64,000 bases of DNA. It comes from Anaeramoeba flamelloides. Its lineage: Eukaryota > Metamonada > Anaeramoebidae. The notes under the pieces were generated by a model that did not search any database, was not told the origin of the DNA, and was given only the letters and a program-made list of their open reading frames with translations. Positions 12,562 to 24,739 of this stretch are shown one piece after another (position 1 is the first letter of the stretch; each line of letters starts with the position of its first letter). A program made the translations under genes and the position numbers. The stretch spans positions 4,786,001-4,850,000 of the forward strand of contig JANTQA010000042.1 of assembly GCA_027625915.1 (NCBI GenBank), read 5' to 3'.

Positions 12562-15500
12562 ATGCCACTTTTTAAAATATATGTCAAGGACCAATCACCA
12601 AAATTGTTATCACAATCACTCCAAGCTAAAGCTGGTATGATCGAACGAGCTGGTCAAAGGAAATTTTCTTCAGTTCAAGGAATTGAGGACTATAAGCTGT
12701 ACTTAGTTGCACCTTCATTTGGTAAAACACTTATTCAACAAACAAAAAATAAAAAACAAAAACAATCAAACAAAAAAAAACAAACAAAAAAAAAAACAAA
12801 CTAATAACCAAAACCTTTTTTTGAAAAAAAAAAATAAAAAAAAAATAAAAAAAAATAAAAAAAAACAACCAACAAACTCGTGACTTAATAGAAAGATTTT
12901 TAAATGAGGATGAACAGCCCTTAAAATTTGGAGAAACCATCACGAATCGAAAAATGACTTCATTATCGACTTTACATTTAAGGCCATGTAAAGATGAAGA
13001 GATCATTATTCTCCATATCACTGTTGATGACAAAAGAGAGAAATTAAATTTGGAAATCAACAAAAGCACAAAGGTAGGCGACGGTTTAGATTTAGTCTGT
13101 AAGCAATTAGGGATCGAGGATCGAACAAATGCCAAATTGGTTGTTTGCACCCGAACAAAGGAAGAAGATCTCGACCACGAAAAGACCTTTTCTTCAATAA
13201 TCCTCTCATTTGGTGACCAATATGAATATACAAAAATCCTTTTTAAAAATGAAGTCGAAATCCAAATCGAAGGGATGGAGGAAACGTTTGAAGAAGTTGT
13301 CAAAGTAGAATATTCTTCAACACTTTATACTTTAACTGATTTTTGGTTAGAAATTAATTCAATTATTTTTGATTTAACAAGCAAGTACTTAACAGTAATC
13401 GAAAAAAGGGTGAACGAAAAGGACACTAGTATATCTGCAAGTGATTTCAAGTATTATTTAATTAAAAAAGAAATTTATGAAGAATTTAAAACGGAAATTA
13501 TCAAAGGTGCAGGAGAAGGATCCAAATTTTTAATCTTGGTGAGAAATCAATTAGAAAAAATTATTAATCATTATTTAAATGAATACTTTAAATATTTCAT
13601 AAATACATATAACTTAATTCGGGTTTGTCAAAAAGAAAATGTCACGGAAATTAGTTCACTATTAGTTTTGTTAGATAAAAAATTCGATGACCTGATTCCT
13701 TTAAAGCAAAAATTGGAAGTGATTGATATCCAAAAAAAAATTACAAATATATTAACTTTTTCAACAAAAGAAATTAACCCTGAAAGGGGGATTTGTTTCA
13801 CTGTAAAATTATTGTTGAATTATGAAATTTTGAAATTAACAAAATTAATTAATTTTATGGAGAATAAAGAAATTAATTATTTGAATCAAATAAATTTTTT
13901 AAATAATGTTATTTTATCTACACAAATTATTGAAACTTTTGATCAATTTGAAAAGCATTCCGGTTATTTAGTTTTAACTACAAATTTTTTACATTACTTT
14001 AAATTTAACACCAAGAAAAATAATAACAATAATGATGATGATGATAATAATAATAATTTGGAACAAATTATAAAAAACAAACAAAGCCCAACTTATACTT
14101 TCCCTTTAAATTTTATTCAATGTAAAAGATTTATTTCCAAAACTTCAACAACAAAAAATTTGGAATATTTATTAAACATTAAATTTGGTCAAAATGAGAT
14201 TTATTTTTCTTTTAAAGATAATGAAGAAATGTGCAAATGGGAACATTGGATTATCATTCTTCAATCAAAATTAAAAAACAGTAATAATCTAATTTCGAAG
14301 GATATATTTATCGTCAACAATTTAAATAATAATGAAAACCCGAAAACGGAATTAAATATTTATAATTGTGGAATTACTATTAAAGAAAAATCAAATACCT
14401 TGATTCTCAATATGTTTAATTTACAATGGGAAATTGAACAAGATGGCCATCAGTTTGATGAATTGTTAATAAAATTAAAAACTCTGATGCCTGGAATAAT
14501 TTTTCCAATCTCACTTTTTAAAAAAATTGCCAAAATTGTTAAAAAGAGAAAAATTAAAGACATTGAAAGGAAAAGGAAAGAAGAGGAAACTAAAAAGCAA
14601 TTGGAAGGGATTGTAACAAGAGAATATTCCTTGTTAAATTCGCAAATTTATCAAAAAAAAAAAATTCAATTATTGGAATTGAATGTGCAAGAATTTTATA
14701 GCAAGTATAAAATGTGCTTAATTCATTCATTTTTTGAATCTTTAGTGATTATGAAATTAAATTTGATCTTTCAATTTTTTGGTTATGGTGATCTTAAAAG
14801 AGCCATTAATATGAAAAATGAAGAAATGATTAAATTTATTATTCAAAATTCAATCGAGGACATTCCCAACTTATCAAAATATGTCCATTTGGCGAAAACT
14901 ATTAATCTCAATTTAGTCAAAATAATGATCGATTCTGGATGCAATCCGAATTGTTTGAATGAAGAGGGCAATTCTCTTTTGCATCTTTCAATTAAGGAAA
15001 ACAATGAGGAGTTATTCCAAATGATCATAAATAATAATAATACGGATCACGATTTAAATGATTGTGAAAATAAAACACCATTATTTTTAGCAATTGAAAG
15101 GGGAAATATCAATTTTGTTTTACAATTATTAAAGCATGACGATTGCTCTATTAGTAATGAGGATCCAAATCTTTCACCATTATTTTTTGCATTTCAAGTA
15201 AAAAATCTCAAAATTATAAAAATTTTAATAAATAGTCACAAAAATTTTGACATTGACGCTAAGAATGCCTTAGGGAATACCATTTACATGGTCAGTTTAA
15301 TAAGCAATTTTAAAGAAATATCAAACGAGTTATTGTCAAGATTTGATCCAAACCCTTTAATCAAAAACAATAAATTTCAAAATTCTTTATATCTTTCCAT
15401 CAAATATAATAATTACGAAAGTTTTGAAATTTTATCAAAGAAAATAAATAATTACCATTTCCAAGACATCAATAGTAAAACGCTATTGCATCTTGCAAAT

Positions 15501-16634
15501 AGATATTCTTCTAATCTAACGATTTTTCAATTCTTATTAAAGCAAAATATTAATCCAAATATTTGCGATTTCAAAACCGGTAAAACAATTTTGCATCAAG
15601 TAATCGAATCGAGCAATTTGCCATTTTTAAAAGTGTTGCTAAATGATAATAATGAAAATATTTATGATGTGGATATTAATTTGGCCAATAAAAAAAAACA
15701 GTATCCAATACACTTTGCGGTATGCCAAGATAATCCTGAAATCGTGAAGCTTGTACTTAATAATAAAAATATTAATCTTAATGTAATTAATGACAGGGGG
15801 GAAACCGCTTTGCATCTTGCCTTAAAGGCGGAGAAGCCTTTCTTTGCCAAAATGTTAATAGAAAGCCCCGATTGTGATCACAATATTTCAGATCTGTCGC
15901 TTTCTGGCAATTCACCAATACATATTGCAGCAAAACGGGGCATGTTTGGAATACTCAAAACCTTGATCCTGGAAAAAAAGGTTAACATTAACCTATTGAA
16001 TGACAAATTGCAAGGTCCCTTATCAATAGCAGCGCAGGCCGGCTTTGATCATATCGTGGGGTTTTTATTGAAAAGCAATGCCTATATCGATAACCAAGAT
16101 GTCAATTTAAATACTCCTGTGCATTTGGCAATCGCAATGAACCATTTAAAAACAGTGAAATTTTTATTAAATTACGGCTGTAAATTAGACAATATAAATA
16201 TATTCGGGCAAAGCCCCTTCCATTTGATCAATACGCCGCAAATGCTGTCTCTGATTTTGGAAAATAACACAACAAAAAAGAAAATTCCTTTCTCTTTTAA
16301 TGAAAAGATTTTCGCAAATCTCGGTTCCAACCAATCAAATCATAAATATAAATCTAACTTGAAAATTTATTATCATAAATTAAATAATGAAATCATTTCT
16401 TCCAAAATCAATTTGAAAGACAATGTTAACTCAATCAAAGAATTATTTCAACAAATTAAACACACTTTTGTAAAGAACTTTAATTTGAATTTTGAGAATG
16501 AAAAATTCTTATATATGGATAATCACTCAGATTATGTTTTAATGCATTCTAAAACTAAAATAAGAGAAATATCAACCTTTGCTAATTCGATACACATCTT
16601 TAACACAAATGACCAATTTTTGCAATTGCTTTAA
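12562..16634 (+). CDS. Ub-like/PH/ankyrin-repeat scaffold protein, two exons
   Basis: Exons 12562-12721 and 12892-16634 flank a 170-bp intron (gtaaaac to taatag) and encode 1300 residues. The junction makes a Glu codon and joins YLVAPSF to RFLNEDEQPLKFGE, which completes a first ubiquitin-like fold. A second follows at about residues 85-160. This F0/F1-like pair recalls the start of talin/FERM proteins, but no F2/F3 lobes are clear. Residues 165-400 are mostly helical. A PH domain spans about 405-505 (HSGYLVLTTNFLHYFKF to the terminal W-helix) with an Asn/Asp insertion near 429-441. A coiled basic segment and some 13-15 ankyrin repeats (about 684-1180) follow, then a last possible ubiquitin-like domain (1200-1300). 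No ArfGAP, GEF or kinase signature is visible, so I infer a membrane-associated scaffold. Membrane binding through the PH domain is family knowledge, not shown here. Confidence 0.88.
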
Positions 16635-16765
16635 TTTAAATTCAATTGGGTTTTTTTTTTTTCTTTTTTTTATTTTCTCTTAAAATAAAATCATTCTATC
16701 AATCAAAAAAAATTAAATAAAAATTTATACTTTTTAATTTTTTTCAAATTCCCTTTTTTAAATTG

Positions 16766-16813
16766 TTTGGGTTCATTGGGTTACTTTGGTTCCTTGGGTT
16801 ACTTGGGTTCCTC
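16766..16813 (+). repeat. G-rich short tandem tract (TTGGGTT units)
   Basis: About five imperfect ten-base units read tttgggttca, ttgggttact, ttggttcc, ttgggttact, tgggttcc. The tract begins about 130 bp after the stop codon of the ankyrin gene. It is the most G-rich patch on the plus strand in this interval. Confidence 0.55.
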
Positions 16814-16974
16814 CCTTTTTGTTTTTTTTTGTGAAAGTGTTTTGGTCGGGAGGAGGTAAAAGATTTAAAAAATCATTATAAAAATAAATAAAGTTAACCT
16901 TATTCAACTTAAATAAACTGAACTTATTCTGTTTTCTTCTTCTCAAACAAAACTTAGCTTGAGGCTCTAATCGT

Positions 16975-17610
16975 TTATAAGGGATTTACTCCATACTCAA
17001 GGGGTGATTTGAAACTCAAAAGGGTATTGTGAAATTGTCCTTCTTTTGATTGACAAAATTCAAATAAACAAAAAAAAAAATTTTGTTAAACATCTCTTTG
17101 ACAAAAAATTTAAATAACATAAAACATAATTTTGAGAGGATCTCATTGATAAAAAATTCAATTTAAAAAAAAAGTTTAAAAGAATTCTACAATTTTTAAA
17201 AATCCTAAGAAAAAAAAATTACTTTTTTCTTTTATTTTAAAATTTCTAAAAGTTTGAATTTCTTCAATTTTAAAACAAATTGTTATCTTTCAGTAGAAAA
17301 TCGATTTAATTAGATTTAATCTAGTCTGTGCTTTTTTTATTACTCTACAAATCTCGCCAAGTCAGGATTATGTAATATTCTTTAGATATAAATAACTCAT
17401 TTAAAAATAGAAAAAAAAAAACTTTGAGAATATAGAGAGTGACCAAAAATATCCACACTTCAAAAATGACATATTGTTTTCAAAGATGTATCAAGGGTTC
17501 AAATTGGAAATTGGATGTAGCTCATTTGTGTTTTTTCTTGAAATGTCCTTGTTTATTCATTTTTGATTTTTAGAGATCAATTGATCATTTTTTACTGGTT
17601 GATTGGTTTT
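16975..17610. repeat. Dispersed repeat T4, inverted partner at 32545-33150
   Basis: The blocks catactcaaggggtga, aaagggtattgtgaaat and cttcttttgattgacaaaat occur in reverse complement at 33030-33120. Blocks around 17440-17600 (caagggttcaaattggaaatt, ttgattggtttttga) match 32545-32720. The whole unit is about 600 bp and diverged. I found no clear terminal inverted repeats. Confidence 0.5.
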
Positions 17611-18004
17611 TGATTATTTTAAAGTACTATCTAAAATAAAGTCACCACTATGGTCTTAAGAATCAAAACTTAGATAAATTAGAATCTGAATTTCTTGAGA
17701 TCCTGAAGAACAATAAATTTTTGGATTTTTAGGAATTGGATTTTTTTCCAGAGGGAACCTTAATTGTAGGCTAGTAGTAAAAACATTACAGATTCAATTT
17801 TGTTATAAGGTAATTATTATCTAGTTTCAAAGAAAAACCTCTGAAAAAAATCGAGTTAGAAAAACAAGGGTGGGGTTTACGTTTTTACTACGCTTCAAGG
17901 ACAAAATAAATTCTGAAAATTAAAGTTATTCAAAACTACATATTGGGTTTCAGTTATACCCCCTCTATAATATATTTTTTTCAAAATTATGATAATTTTA
18001 TGTA

Positions 18005-18206
18005 CAGTCAGTTTCACTTTTAAGGCACAAACTTTCAAGGAAATTTAAGGCACAAAAAAATCTCAAATTAAGGCACAAAATTGGGAATTTTTTTTTTTTT
18101 TACAATTTATTTTTCCTAGAATTTGAATTTTGTGCTTTAATTTGAGATTTTTTTTTTGTGCCTTAAATTTCGTTGAAAGTTTGTGCCTTAAACGTGAAAC
18201 TGACTG
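18005..18206. mobile_element. Palindromic MITE PAL, copy A
   Basis: This 202-bp near-perfect palindrome runs from CAGTCAGTTTCACTTTTAAG to its mirror, flanked by TA on both sides. It repeats the phrase aaggcacaaa three times in each arm around a T-rich centre. CAGT ends and TA targets are typical of Tc1/mariner-type MITEs. Other copies lie at 24382, 24959, 34484, 48039, 49004 and 58642. It sits inside an older element remnant (17640-18550). Confidence 0.85.
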
Positions 18207-18429
18207 TAATTAAAAAAAGAGGATTATTAAGGTATCAGTATTCTACTGGTTGATTGAAATTTTTCATTGTCATTACTTGTTCATTTTGGAATTTACCTTG
18301 AATCCCAGTTTATTATCATCTTAGATTTACTTACAATGCAAATACCTGGATTATAGATATCTTTAAACATATTCAATATTTTTAATTATATGTAATGAAA
18401 AAAATCACATCTAACAATCATTTTATAAC

Positions 18430-18550
18430 AACAATATTGTTGATTGCAAATTACAAGGATCAAAATTTTCATTCGGTTTTTCAAAAAAATCACATTTCAA
18501 GAATTAAAATAAATCATCAAAATCCACAATTCTAAAAGGGAAATTAATAA
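18430..18550. repeat. Partial end of the ATTTTCATTC element
   Basis: The phrase ggatcaaaattttcattcgg and the following aaaagggaaattaataattt match the ends of the element at 27257-29059. Block 17660-17760 (cttgagatcctgaagaacaa) matches its inner part. This suggests a diverged copy spanning about 17640-18550, now split by the PAL palindrome. Confidence 0.45.
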
Positions 18551-19159
18551 TTTGAGTTTCTTTTAAGGGATTAGCGTTACCATAGATTTACCAATCCTTA
18601 AAGTATGTTGTAATTGGGTGTAAATGGTATTAGTACACTATGGCTCAAATAGCTCTAAAAAATCTATTATAAATCTTGATGCACAATAAATTATTACATT
18701 TTTTACTAATGATCACTATTAAAAAAGTTTCATTTTGAAAAAATTTTTTTTATTACTTTCCCAAAACTAAAAATAAAAACCCCAAAAAAAGTATTCCAGT
18801 ATTTAATAATTTAGATTTAGAACTTCCTAAAAGTAACTATTTTTATAATTTTTAAATTTCAAAGGTTAACTCAATAATCATCAATATAAAAGCACAAAAA
18901 CTGATTATTTTTGTTTTCTTTTGATAAAGGTACTTGTAGCATCAATATATTTGCATGATTTGAGAAATAATTAGTCAAAAAAATTTATTTGTTAATTATT
19001 GAATTTTTAAAAAAAAACGAATTTTTTAGTAACTAATCTACATTTCGCCACAAATTTAAGAAAGATATTTTGTGATTTTGTAGTTTGAATATTGATAATT
19101 CAACCTTTAAATTTATGGCAAAGGGCAGATTTTATTCTGAAATTATTGGAGTTTTTTAC

Positions 19160-20060
19160 TAATACATAGGATCATTTTTAATTGATGAAATCAACAAATA
19201 GTACTACTTGACTAATCGATTTTTTAGAGGCATTTGAACCATTGGCACTAATGTGGTTAAACCCAATAACAACATACTTTGTTTCTAAGGCTTCTCCTTG
19301 GTAGACCCTAATCCCTTAAGGATTAATAAATGTGGAATTTAACATGATTTAGGAAATCTAATTTTGGAAAGATGGAATGTAAATTTTGTTCAATTTCTTT
19401 TTCAACAAATTGTGGTTTAAATTCAAAATTTTCACAAAAAGGTTTTAAATAAAATGATAGATCTAAAGATTGTTTATCTTTTCACTTTTTTTGGATTTTT
19501 AATACATATTCTTCATTTGAAATTTTAGAGAAAGTTTAATTAGCAAAAGAGTCTGTAACATAATCCGGCACTTTAACTAATTTAGACATTTACATTTCGA
19601 TCTGAAAACTGTATTGTTTTTTTAGTTTGTGTAGTTTTGTTTGATTTTTACTATTTAAATTTCCTTCTTTAAAAACAATTTCATAATTTTTGATCCAGTA
19701 TTACTATTGAGAGAAAAATGTTGAAAACAGAAAAATGGTTCGACACCATTTTTAATTGGGAACATTAGTAAAATTTCAAATCAAATCCTATTTATAACTA
19801 GGTGACTTTTATATAAATCCAGGTTTAAATGTGTTATAAGTTCATTAATCTGTGGTGTGTGTAGAATACTCATTTGAATGGCTGATAACTAAAGTAGATC
19901 ATGCTATTTTAACAAAAATCCATAGTTTTGGTAAAGTTTACTATTAATTCTGAAAATGGTAATTTTTTAACTTGCTTTAGATGATAAGAGATAAGGTTTT
20001 GAAAAGGTGGAATAACATTAATCTTTATTCTAATAAGAAGGTTATTGTTATTTTCTTTAG
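19160..20060 (-). pseudogene. Decayed protein-coding locus, unknown family
   Basis: On the minus strand, long stretches read as ordinary protein, separated by breaks. They include VIPPFQNLISYHLKQVKKLP (around 19990-20050), MSKLVKVPDYVTD (from 19588), FEFKPQFVEKEIEQNLHSIF (around 19400) and YVVIGFNHISANGSNAS (around 19255). Codon choice and composition differ clearly from the surrounding A/T runs. More coding-like pieces may extend to about 20350. I do not recognise the family. It may be a dead host gene or the remains of a mobile element. An inverted-repeat pair at 19703-20163 overlaps it. Confidence 0.5.
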
Positions 20061-20163
20061 TTATTTCACAAACGATTGAAATTAAAAATAATTTTCAGTA
20101 ATGTTCCCAATTAAAATTGCTGTCCAACTATATTTCTCTGTCCAACATTTTTCTCTCAACAGT
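19703..20163. mobile_element. Inverted-repeat element, GTTCCCAATTAAAA family, copy 1
   Basis: The left end actattgagagaaaaatgtt, continuing to ttttaattgggaacattagt, is mirrored by the right end atgttcccaattaaaattgc to tttttctctcaacagt. The inner conserved core gttcccaattaaaa recurs at both ends of 42175-42574 and 60710-61302. The interior here differs from those copies and overlaps a decayed coding locus. Confidence 0.55.
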
Positions 20164-22135
20164 TAAATAAAATTTAACAATAGAATGTTTAGATAAGAAC
20201 AAAAGGTCAACCATTTAACATTTCACCCAAGTGGATCAGAAAAATCAACGAGACACAACAAAAGTAAAAATTATATTTACTGATCTTCTTGGATAATGTA
20301 ATAAAGTTAAAATTTTGACTTTATGGTGGCTACTCTCTTAAAATTCAAATACCAGTATTATGAAAATACCGTTCGAGGCAATTTTTACTTCAAACAACAC
20401 CTAATTTTTTTTACTGTTATTTTCTCATTAACAAAAATAAATTTTTTCTCAAAGTTTCAAAAACAAAGAGAACCAAAATAAAAAAAACAAAAGATTATCA
20501 CGATCAAATGATCTTGTGAAGATCTTGGTTTTTTTTGATGATTAAGACAATAGCTGGATAAATATTTGATGATCTGAAATAAAAATTTTTCTATTGTAAT
20601 TGGAAAATGACAGTATTAAAAAACTGTCTAGCACTCACTTCTTCCTCTTCCTTTGGTTATCATTTGTGTTTTTATTCCAGTTTTTTTTTTTTTTTTTTGT
20701 TTATTTGAGCTTTTTTTTTGTTTCTTCTTTTTTTTTCTCAAGCACCAATTTCTTTATTTGTTTTGTTTCCCCTTGATTATTTTTTGGTTTGTTTCTTCAT
20801 AAAAACAAAAGTAATTTTTGCTCTTGTTCATGATCTAATGAAATTTAATTGTTTTTCCTTATTCATTTTGTTTGCATATTCTTTTTGTGTGTTTTTTTTT
20901 TTTTTTTACTTTTGTTGTTGTTTTAAGAATAAATGGTTCAAAATTTTCACTTCTTTTTTCGCTTTTTCAAAATTTGAAAATTTCAAAGAAAAAGGCTGAA
21001 ATTTGTGGACTTTGAAATAACTTGGTTTGAAGAAGCTGATAATCGTTTTGTTTTTGATTATTCTCTTTTTTTCTTTTCGAAAAAACATTTTTATCGGTTA
21101 TTTATCAAGAAAAAATGAATAAGTAAATAGTCCTCCATTCTAAAATATATTAAATTCAATTCTGGTTTCCATCTAAAGCAATTAAAGCCAACTGGTAGAA
21201 TTTTAAATAATAAAAAATTTTCACTTTGTTTTTAATTGCCTTATTTATACAGATCTCCTCAAATTACAACTTAATTCTGTTGAAAACTCTATTTATTTAA
21301 CAAGGAAAACATAGAAAAGGAAGTGAAAATTCTTTCCCATTTATAATTCAAATAACCGGATGGAAAACTTTCACTTTTTCTGAATTTAAATCTTGTTGTA
21401 GTTTTTAGTTTCGCCATTAAAAAGGTTTTACTTTTGTGATATTGATGAATCTAGGTATTTGAATTATAAATGGGTTGAAATTTCACTTCAAGAGAGATTT
21501 TACAATTTTAAAAAGAGTTTTTCCAAAGAATTAAGTTGTAATTTGAGGAGATCTTTATAAATAAGGTAATTAAAAACAAAGTGAAAATTTTTTATTATTT
21601 ACAATTAGAATACCCTTATATTATTAAGTTTTTTTTATTCAAAAAAGAAGAATGAAATTCGGTTATTTTAAATTTACAACCAACACCAAATCATATACTA
21701 AATTAGTTCTTCTATACTTTTGAACATTATCCATTCCCAAAAGCAAAAATTTGTTTTTTGTTATTTCTAAAATTTATTAATTGAAGATGTTTCAAAAAAA
21801 ATAGCCAAATAAGAGATTTAAAAAATCACTGGTAACATGGAAACTAAAGAGAGGAGCTGGTTTTGATTATTTTTATGCGAAAAAAAAGATTGGTTAAGAT
21901 TAAAAAAAAAACTCAAACAACCGTTAATTCATTAACGATATTTTGAAAATTCGAATGGAATTGTGCGAAACTTTACAAGCAACAGCTTTTTTAAAATTAC
22001 ATGGAAATTATCAATTTCTTTTCAAAACAATTTATGTGCAAAATAAAATGCACAAAATCATAAGATCATTTTTTTCTCAAAGGAAAAAGCCTTTTTTGAA
22101 ATAAACCAAATACAAACAGAAATACTATTGAAAAT
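20164..22135. other. Interval without a supported gene
   Basis: It holds a strongly T-rich tract (about 20680-20920), a MITE at 21198-21607, and roughly 500 bp of plain A/T sequence before the kinase-like gene. Confidence 0.5.
21198..21607. mobile_element. MITE with ~92-bp inverted arms
   Basis: The left arm (21199-21290) and right arm (21515-21606) are inverted copies about 93% alike, sharing taaaaaattttcactttgtt and agatctcctcaaattacaac. Inner segments (21320-21360 and 21453-21487) form a second inverted pair around aagtgaaaattctttcccat. Smaller relatives with tgggaaaaattttcact ends lie at 25870-26030 and 52216-52376. Confidence 0.75.
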
Positions 22136-22801
22136 ATGAACGTAATTTGCCTTGAAGGACCTCATGGAAGTGGTAAAGTAAATATTTCCTTATTTTTTTT
22201 TTTTTTGTCCAAACAACGAGGTTTTGCTAATGAAAAATTTGTCTCAACTAAATAACAATAATAGTCCTCATTATCACTCCAATGTGAAAAAGCTGGAATT
22301 CCAATTCTCGACGAAGCATTTTTAGATTTACCAAAATATGCATTACATCCCCAAACGCTTACGATGGAATTACAATGGGTCAGCAATTGGTTCCAAAGAA
22401 TTCTGAAAAAATGTTACGAATTACAACAAAACAGAAATGAAGAAGATCCGATTCCCTTGTTTATTGCAGATCGTTCACCCTTTTCTGCGGTCTACTATGC
22501 CTCTCACGGTGAAGTCCTGGAACCAGTTATGAGGAAGATGATCATTGAACTAAAAGAAAAAGCAGATATAAACATCATCACGGTTTATTTAAAAACAGAA
22601 AAAGAGTTATTGTGGAGTAGAGTTCTGGCAAGGTTAGAAAAAGAGCCAGAAAGGAAAAATTTGAATGAGGACAATCGTGAATTTCTTGATACCACTGTCG
22701 ACTGGTACAATGGTTTCAAATGGGATAAGGTGATCCATAATAACAAACAGAGCTTGAAATCATTACGAAAGCACTTACTAACACTTGCCTATAATTGGTA
22801 A
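22136..22801 (+). CDS. P-loop nucleoside/nucleotide kinase-like protein, two exons
   Basis: Exon 1 (22136-22177) encodes MNVICLEGPHGSGK, and after an 87-bp intron (gtaaat to taatag, phase 0) exon 2 (22265-22801) continues SSLSLQCEKAGIPILDEAF. The predicted protein has 192 residues. Visible motifs are a Walker A loop GPHGSGKS (8-15), LDEAFLDLP at 29-37, an ADRSPFSA segment around 82-89 (the DR[S/Y] position of thymidylate kinase/dNK folds) and an Arg-rich lid RVLARLEKEPER around 118-130. Together these fit a compact deoxynucleoside- or thymidylate-kinase-like phosphotransferase. The substrate cannot be told from sequence. The intron separates the P-loop lysine from its serine. The stop is TAA. 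The gene stands alone, and the next gene is 3.7 kb away. Confidence 0.85.
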
Positions 22802-23314
22802 CGGTGTTATGGGGATACGGAATAAGAAACACCAAATTTTTTTGATATACTTTGATCATTAGTTCTTGTTAATTTCAAATTTTGATTTGAACATTTTTCA
22901 AAATATTTGCTTTTGAAAAAAAGAAAAGTGATTCAATTATCATTTAAATTTGTGGTTTATTTATAAAAGTTAATGAAAATATTTATTATATAAAAAATAA
23001 AGAAAAAAATTTATACAAGTATTGTTTTTTGTAAAGTTTATTTGGGATTATTTTTTCTTGTTTGGATTGAAAAATAAACTATAAATAGCCACTCTTTAGG
23101 GATACAATCAAAAATTCGAAAAAAAAATTAAAATGAATTAATAAATTGTTTAATGGATGCCAAAAGGGAGTGGATTTAAATCCCAATCCTTATTCCATTT
23201 TGATTATGAATGATTTATCAACGATTCGAAGAGCTAAAATTTTTAATTAATGGGAAAATTATTACTTTTGATATTTTTTTCAAATTTCACAATTAGTCAA
23301 TTTAAATTATATAG

Positions 23315-23788
23315 TATTTTTTCCAGGATTTTCTTGATTAATTTCATCCTTTTTAGTTTTATCAAATTTACAATATCTATTGAAATATATTCTGATGTAG
23401 GTATTTAAAAACTATTTTTTCATGAATGTTAAGATAAGTTAGTACATGTTAATGTATGTTGCCGGGGGTTTTGATGTTTGGATGATATGTTAAGGAATTT
23501 TTGCTAGGATTTCGAGTCTAAAATATAATTAAATGAGGAATTAGACCCGAGTCAATTGTTTTAAGGGGGAATTATTTACACTTAACCTTGGTGGTTATAA
23601 TTCGGTATTGAACAAAATGTTAAAAATATTTAGTATTGAAGATTTCAAAATTTTGGATTTTCTTCAAATTTAGTTATATACTGCTACTGGTAACATAATA
23701 GTCTTATTGATTTTTACTCTCATAATCTTTAAAAGCCGATTAAAAACTAAAAAGGATGAAATTAATCAAGAAAATCCGGGAAAAAATA
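23315..23788. mobile_element. MITE with ~45-bp inverted ends (family T3)
   Basis: The left end tattttttccaggattttct, then tgattaatttcatccttttt and agtttt, is mirrored almost exactly by the right end (aaaactaaaaaggatgaaat to gggaaaaaata). The flanks are attatatag and tgatataattta, so a TA-type target is likely. The interior (474 bp overall) has no long open frame. This is the only copy seen in the window. Confidence 0.75.
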
Positions 23789-24381
23789 TGATATAATTTA
23801 TTTAACCAATTTTGAAATTTGATCAAATTTGAAAGTTATTAATATACCAGAAATAGCACCTATTGGTAAAATTGTAAGACAATTTGTTTTCAAGGGATCA
23901 AAAACAGAGAACAAAAAAATCCAAAAAAAAATTTTTTTACTAATGTTTTACCTATTAAAACGTAAATTAGGGAAAATTTGGCAAGTAAAAATTTAGGTTT
24001 TAATCAGATATTTTCGATTCTATTTTAATTCAAAGAAACAATCAAAGTTTTGGACTTAACTTTGATTTTAAAATGTATTGAAAGAATATTAGAAAACGAG
24101 AATATTTCCACCCATTGTACTACAATAACCATTTTTACTCCCAAGGAACCAACTTTGAATGGAATTTAAAATAAAAAACCCCAAAGCCGAGTATTACATC
24201 CGATTCAAGGGAAATAAATAATGTTTAAACATTTTTCAAAAAATATGTCTTAATTTGGTTTTTTTATACCTTAATTGTTGTTGAAGGTTTGTATCTTGAA
24301 TGCTGAACCGACAGTATATCTTTTCATTTTTTTTTTTTTTTTTGTAAAAACAGACCTTACTTAGGTAAAAAAATTCATATA

Positions 24382-24574
24382 CAGCCAGTTCCACTTTTAA
24401 GGTACAAACTGCAACGTGGTTTAAGATACAAAAAAATCTCAAATTAAGGCACAAAATTCAGGTTCTAGTAAAATAAATTGTAAAAAAAAAATTGAAAATT
24501 TTGTGCCTTAATTTGAGATTTTTTTTTGACTTAAATTTCGTTGAAAGTTTGTGCCTTAAAAGTGGAACTGACTA
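24382..24574. mobile_element. Palindromic MITE PAL, copy B
   Basis: It begins cagccagttccacttttaag and ends aaaagtggaactgacta, flanked by TA. The arms repeat aaggcacaaa and caaattaaggcac motifs around a poly-A centre. Confidence 0.8.
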
Positions 24575-24739
24575 TACACTAACAAAATATTTTGAAATTC
24601 CTGAAAAACTTTTTTATTTTTAATACACAAAATGAAATTTCAAAAAAAAACAGAATTTTGAAAAAAATATTTTTTTATCAAACTCTTAAAACAACATATT
24701 TCATACTTAAAAATTACCAATAAACGCCATAACTCAAAC

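Larger units (their letters stand above)
16635..19160. other. Repeat-rich interval after ankyrin gene
   Basis: It contains a T/A-rich 3' flank, a G-rich tract, a repeat with an inverted partner at 32545-33150, and an inverted-repeat element remnant that contains a palindromic MITE. No gene is supported. Confidence 0.6.

Noticed and set aside
12731-13303. 190-codon minus-strand frame opposite the ankyrin gene
   Set aside because: It overlies the well-supported ubiquitin-like exon and its intron, and its sequence (FFFIFFYFFFIFFF) mirrors A-rich DNA.
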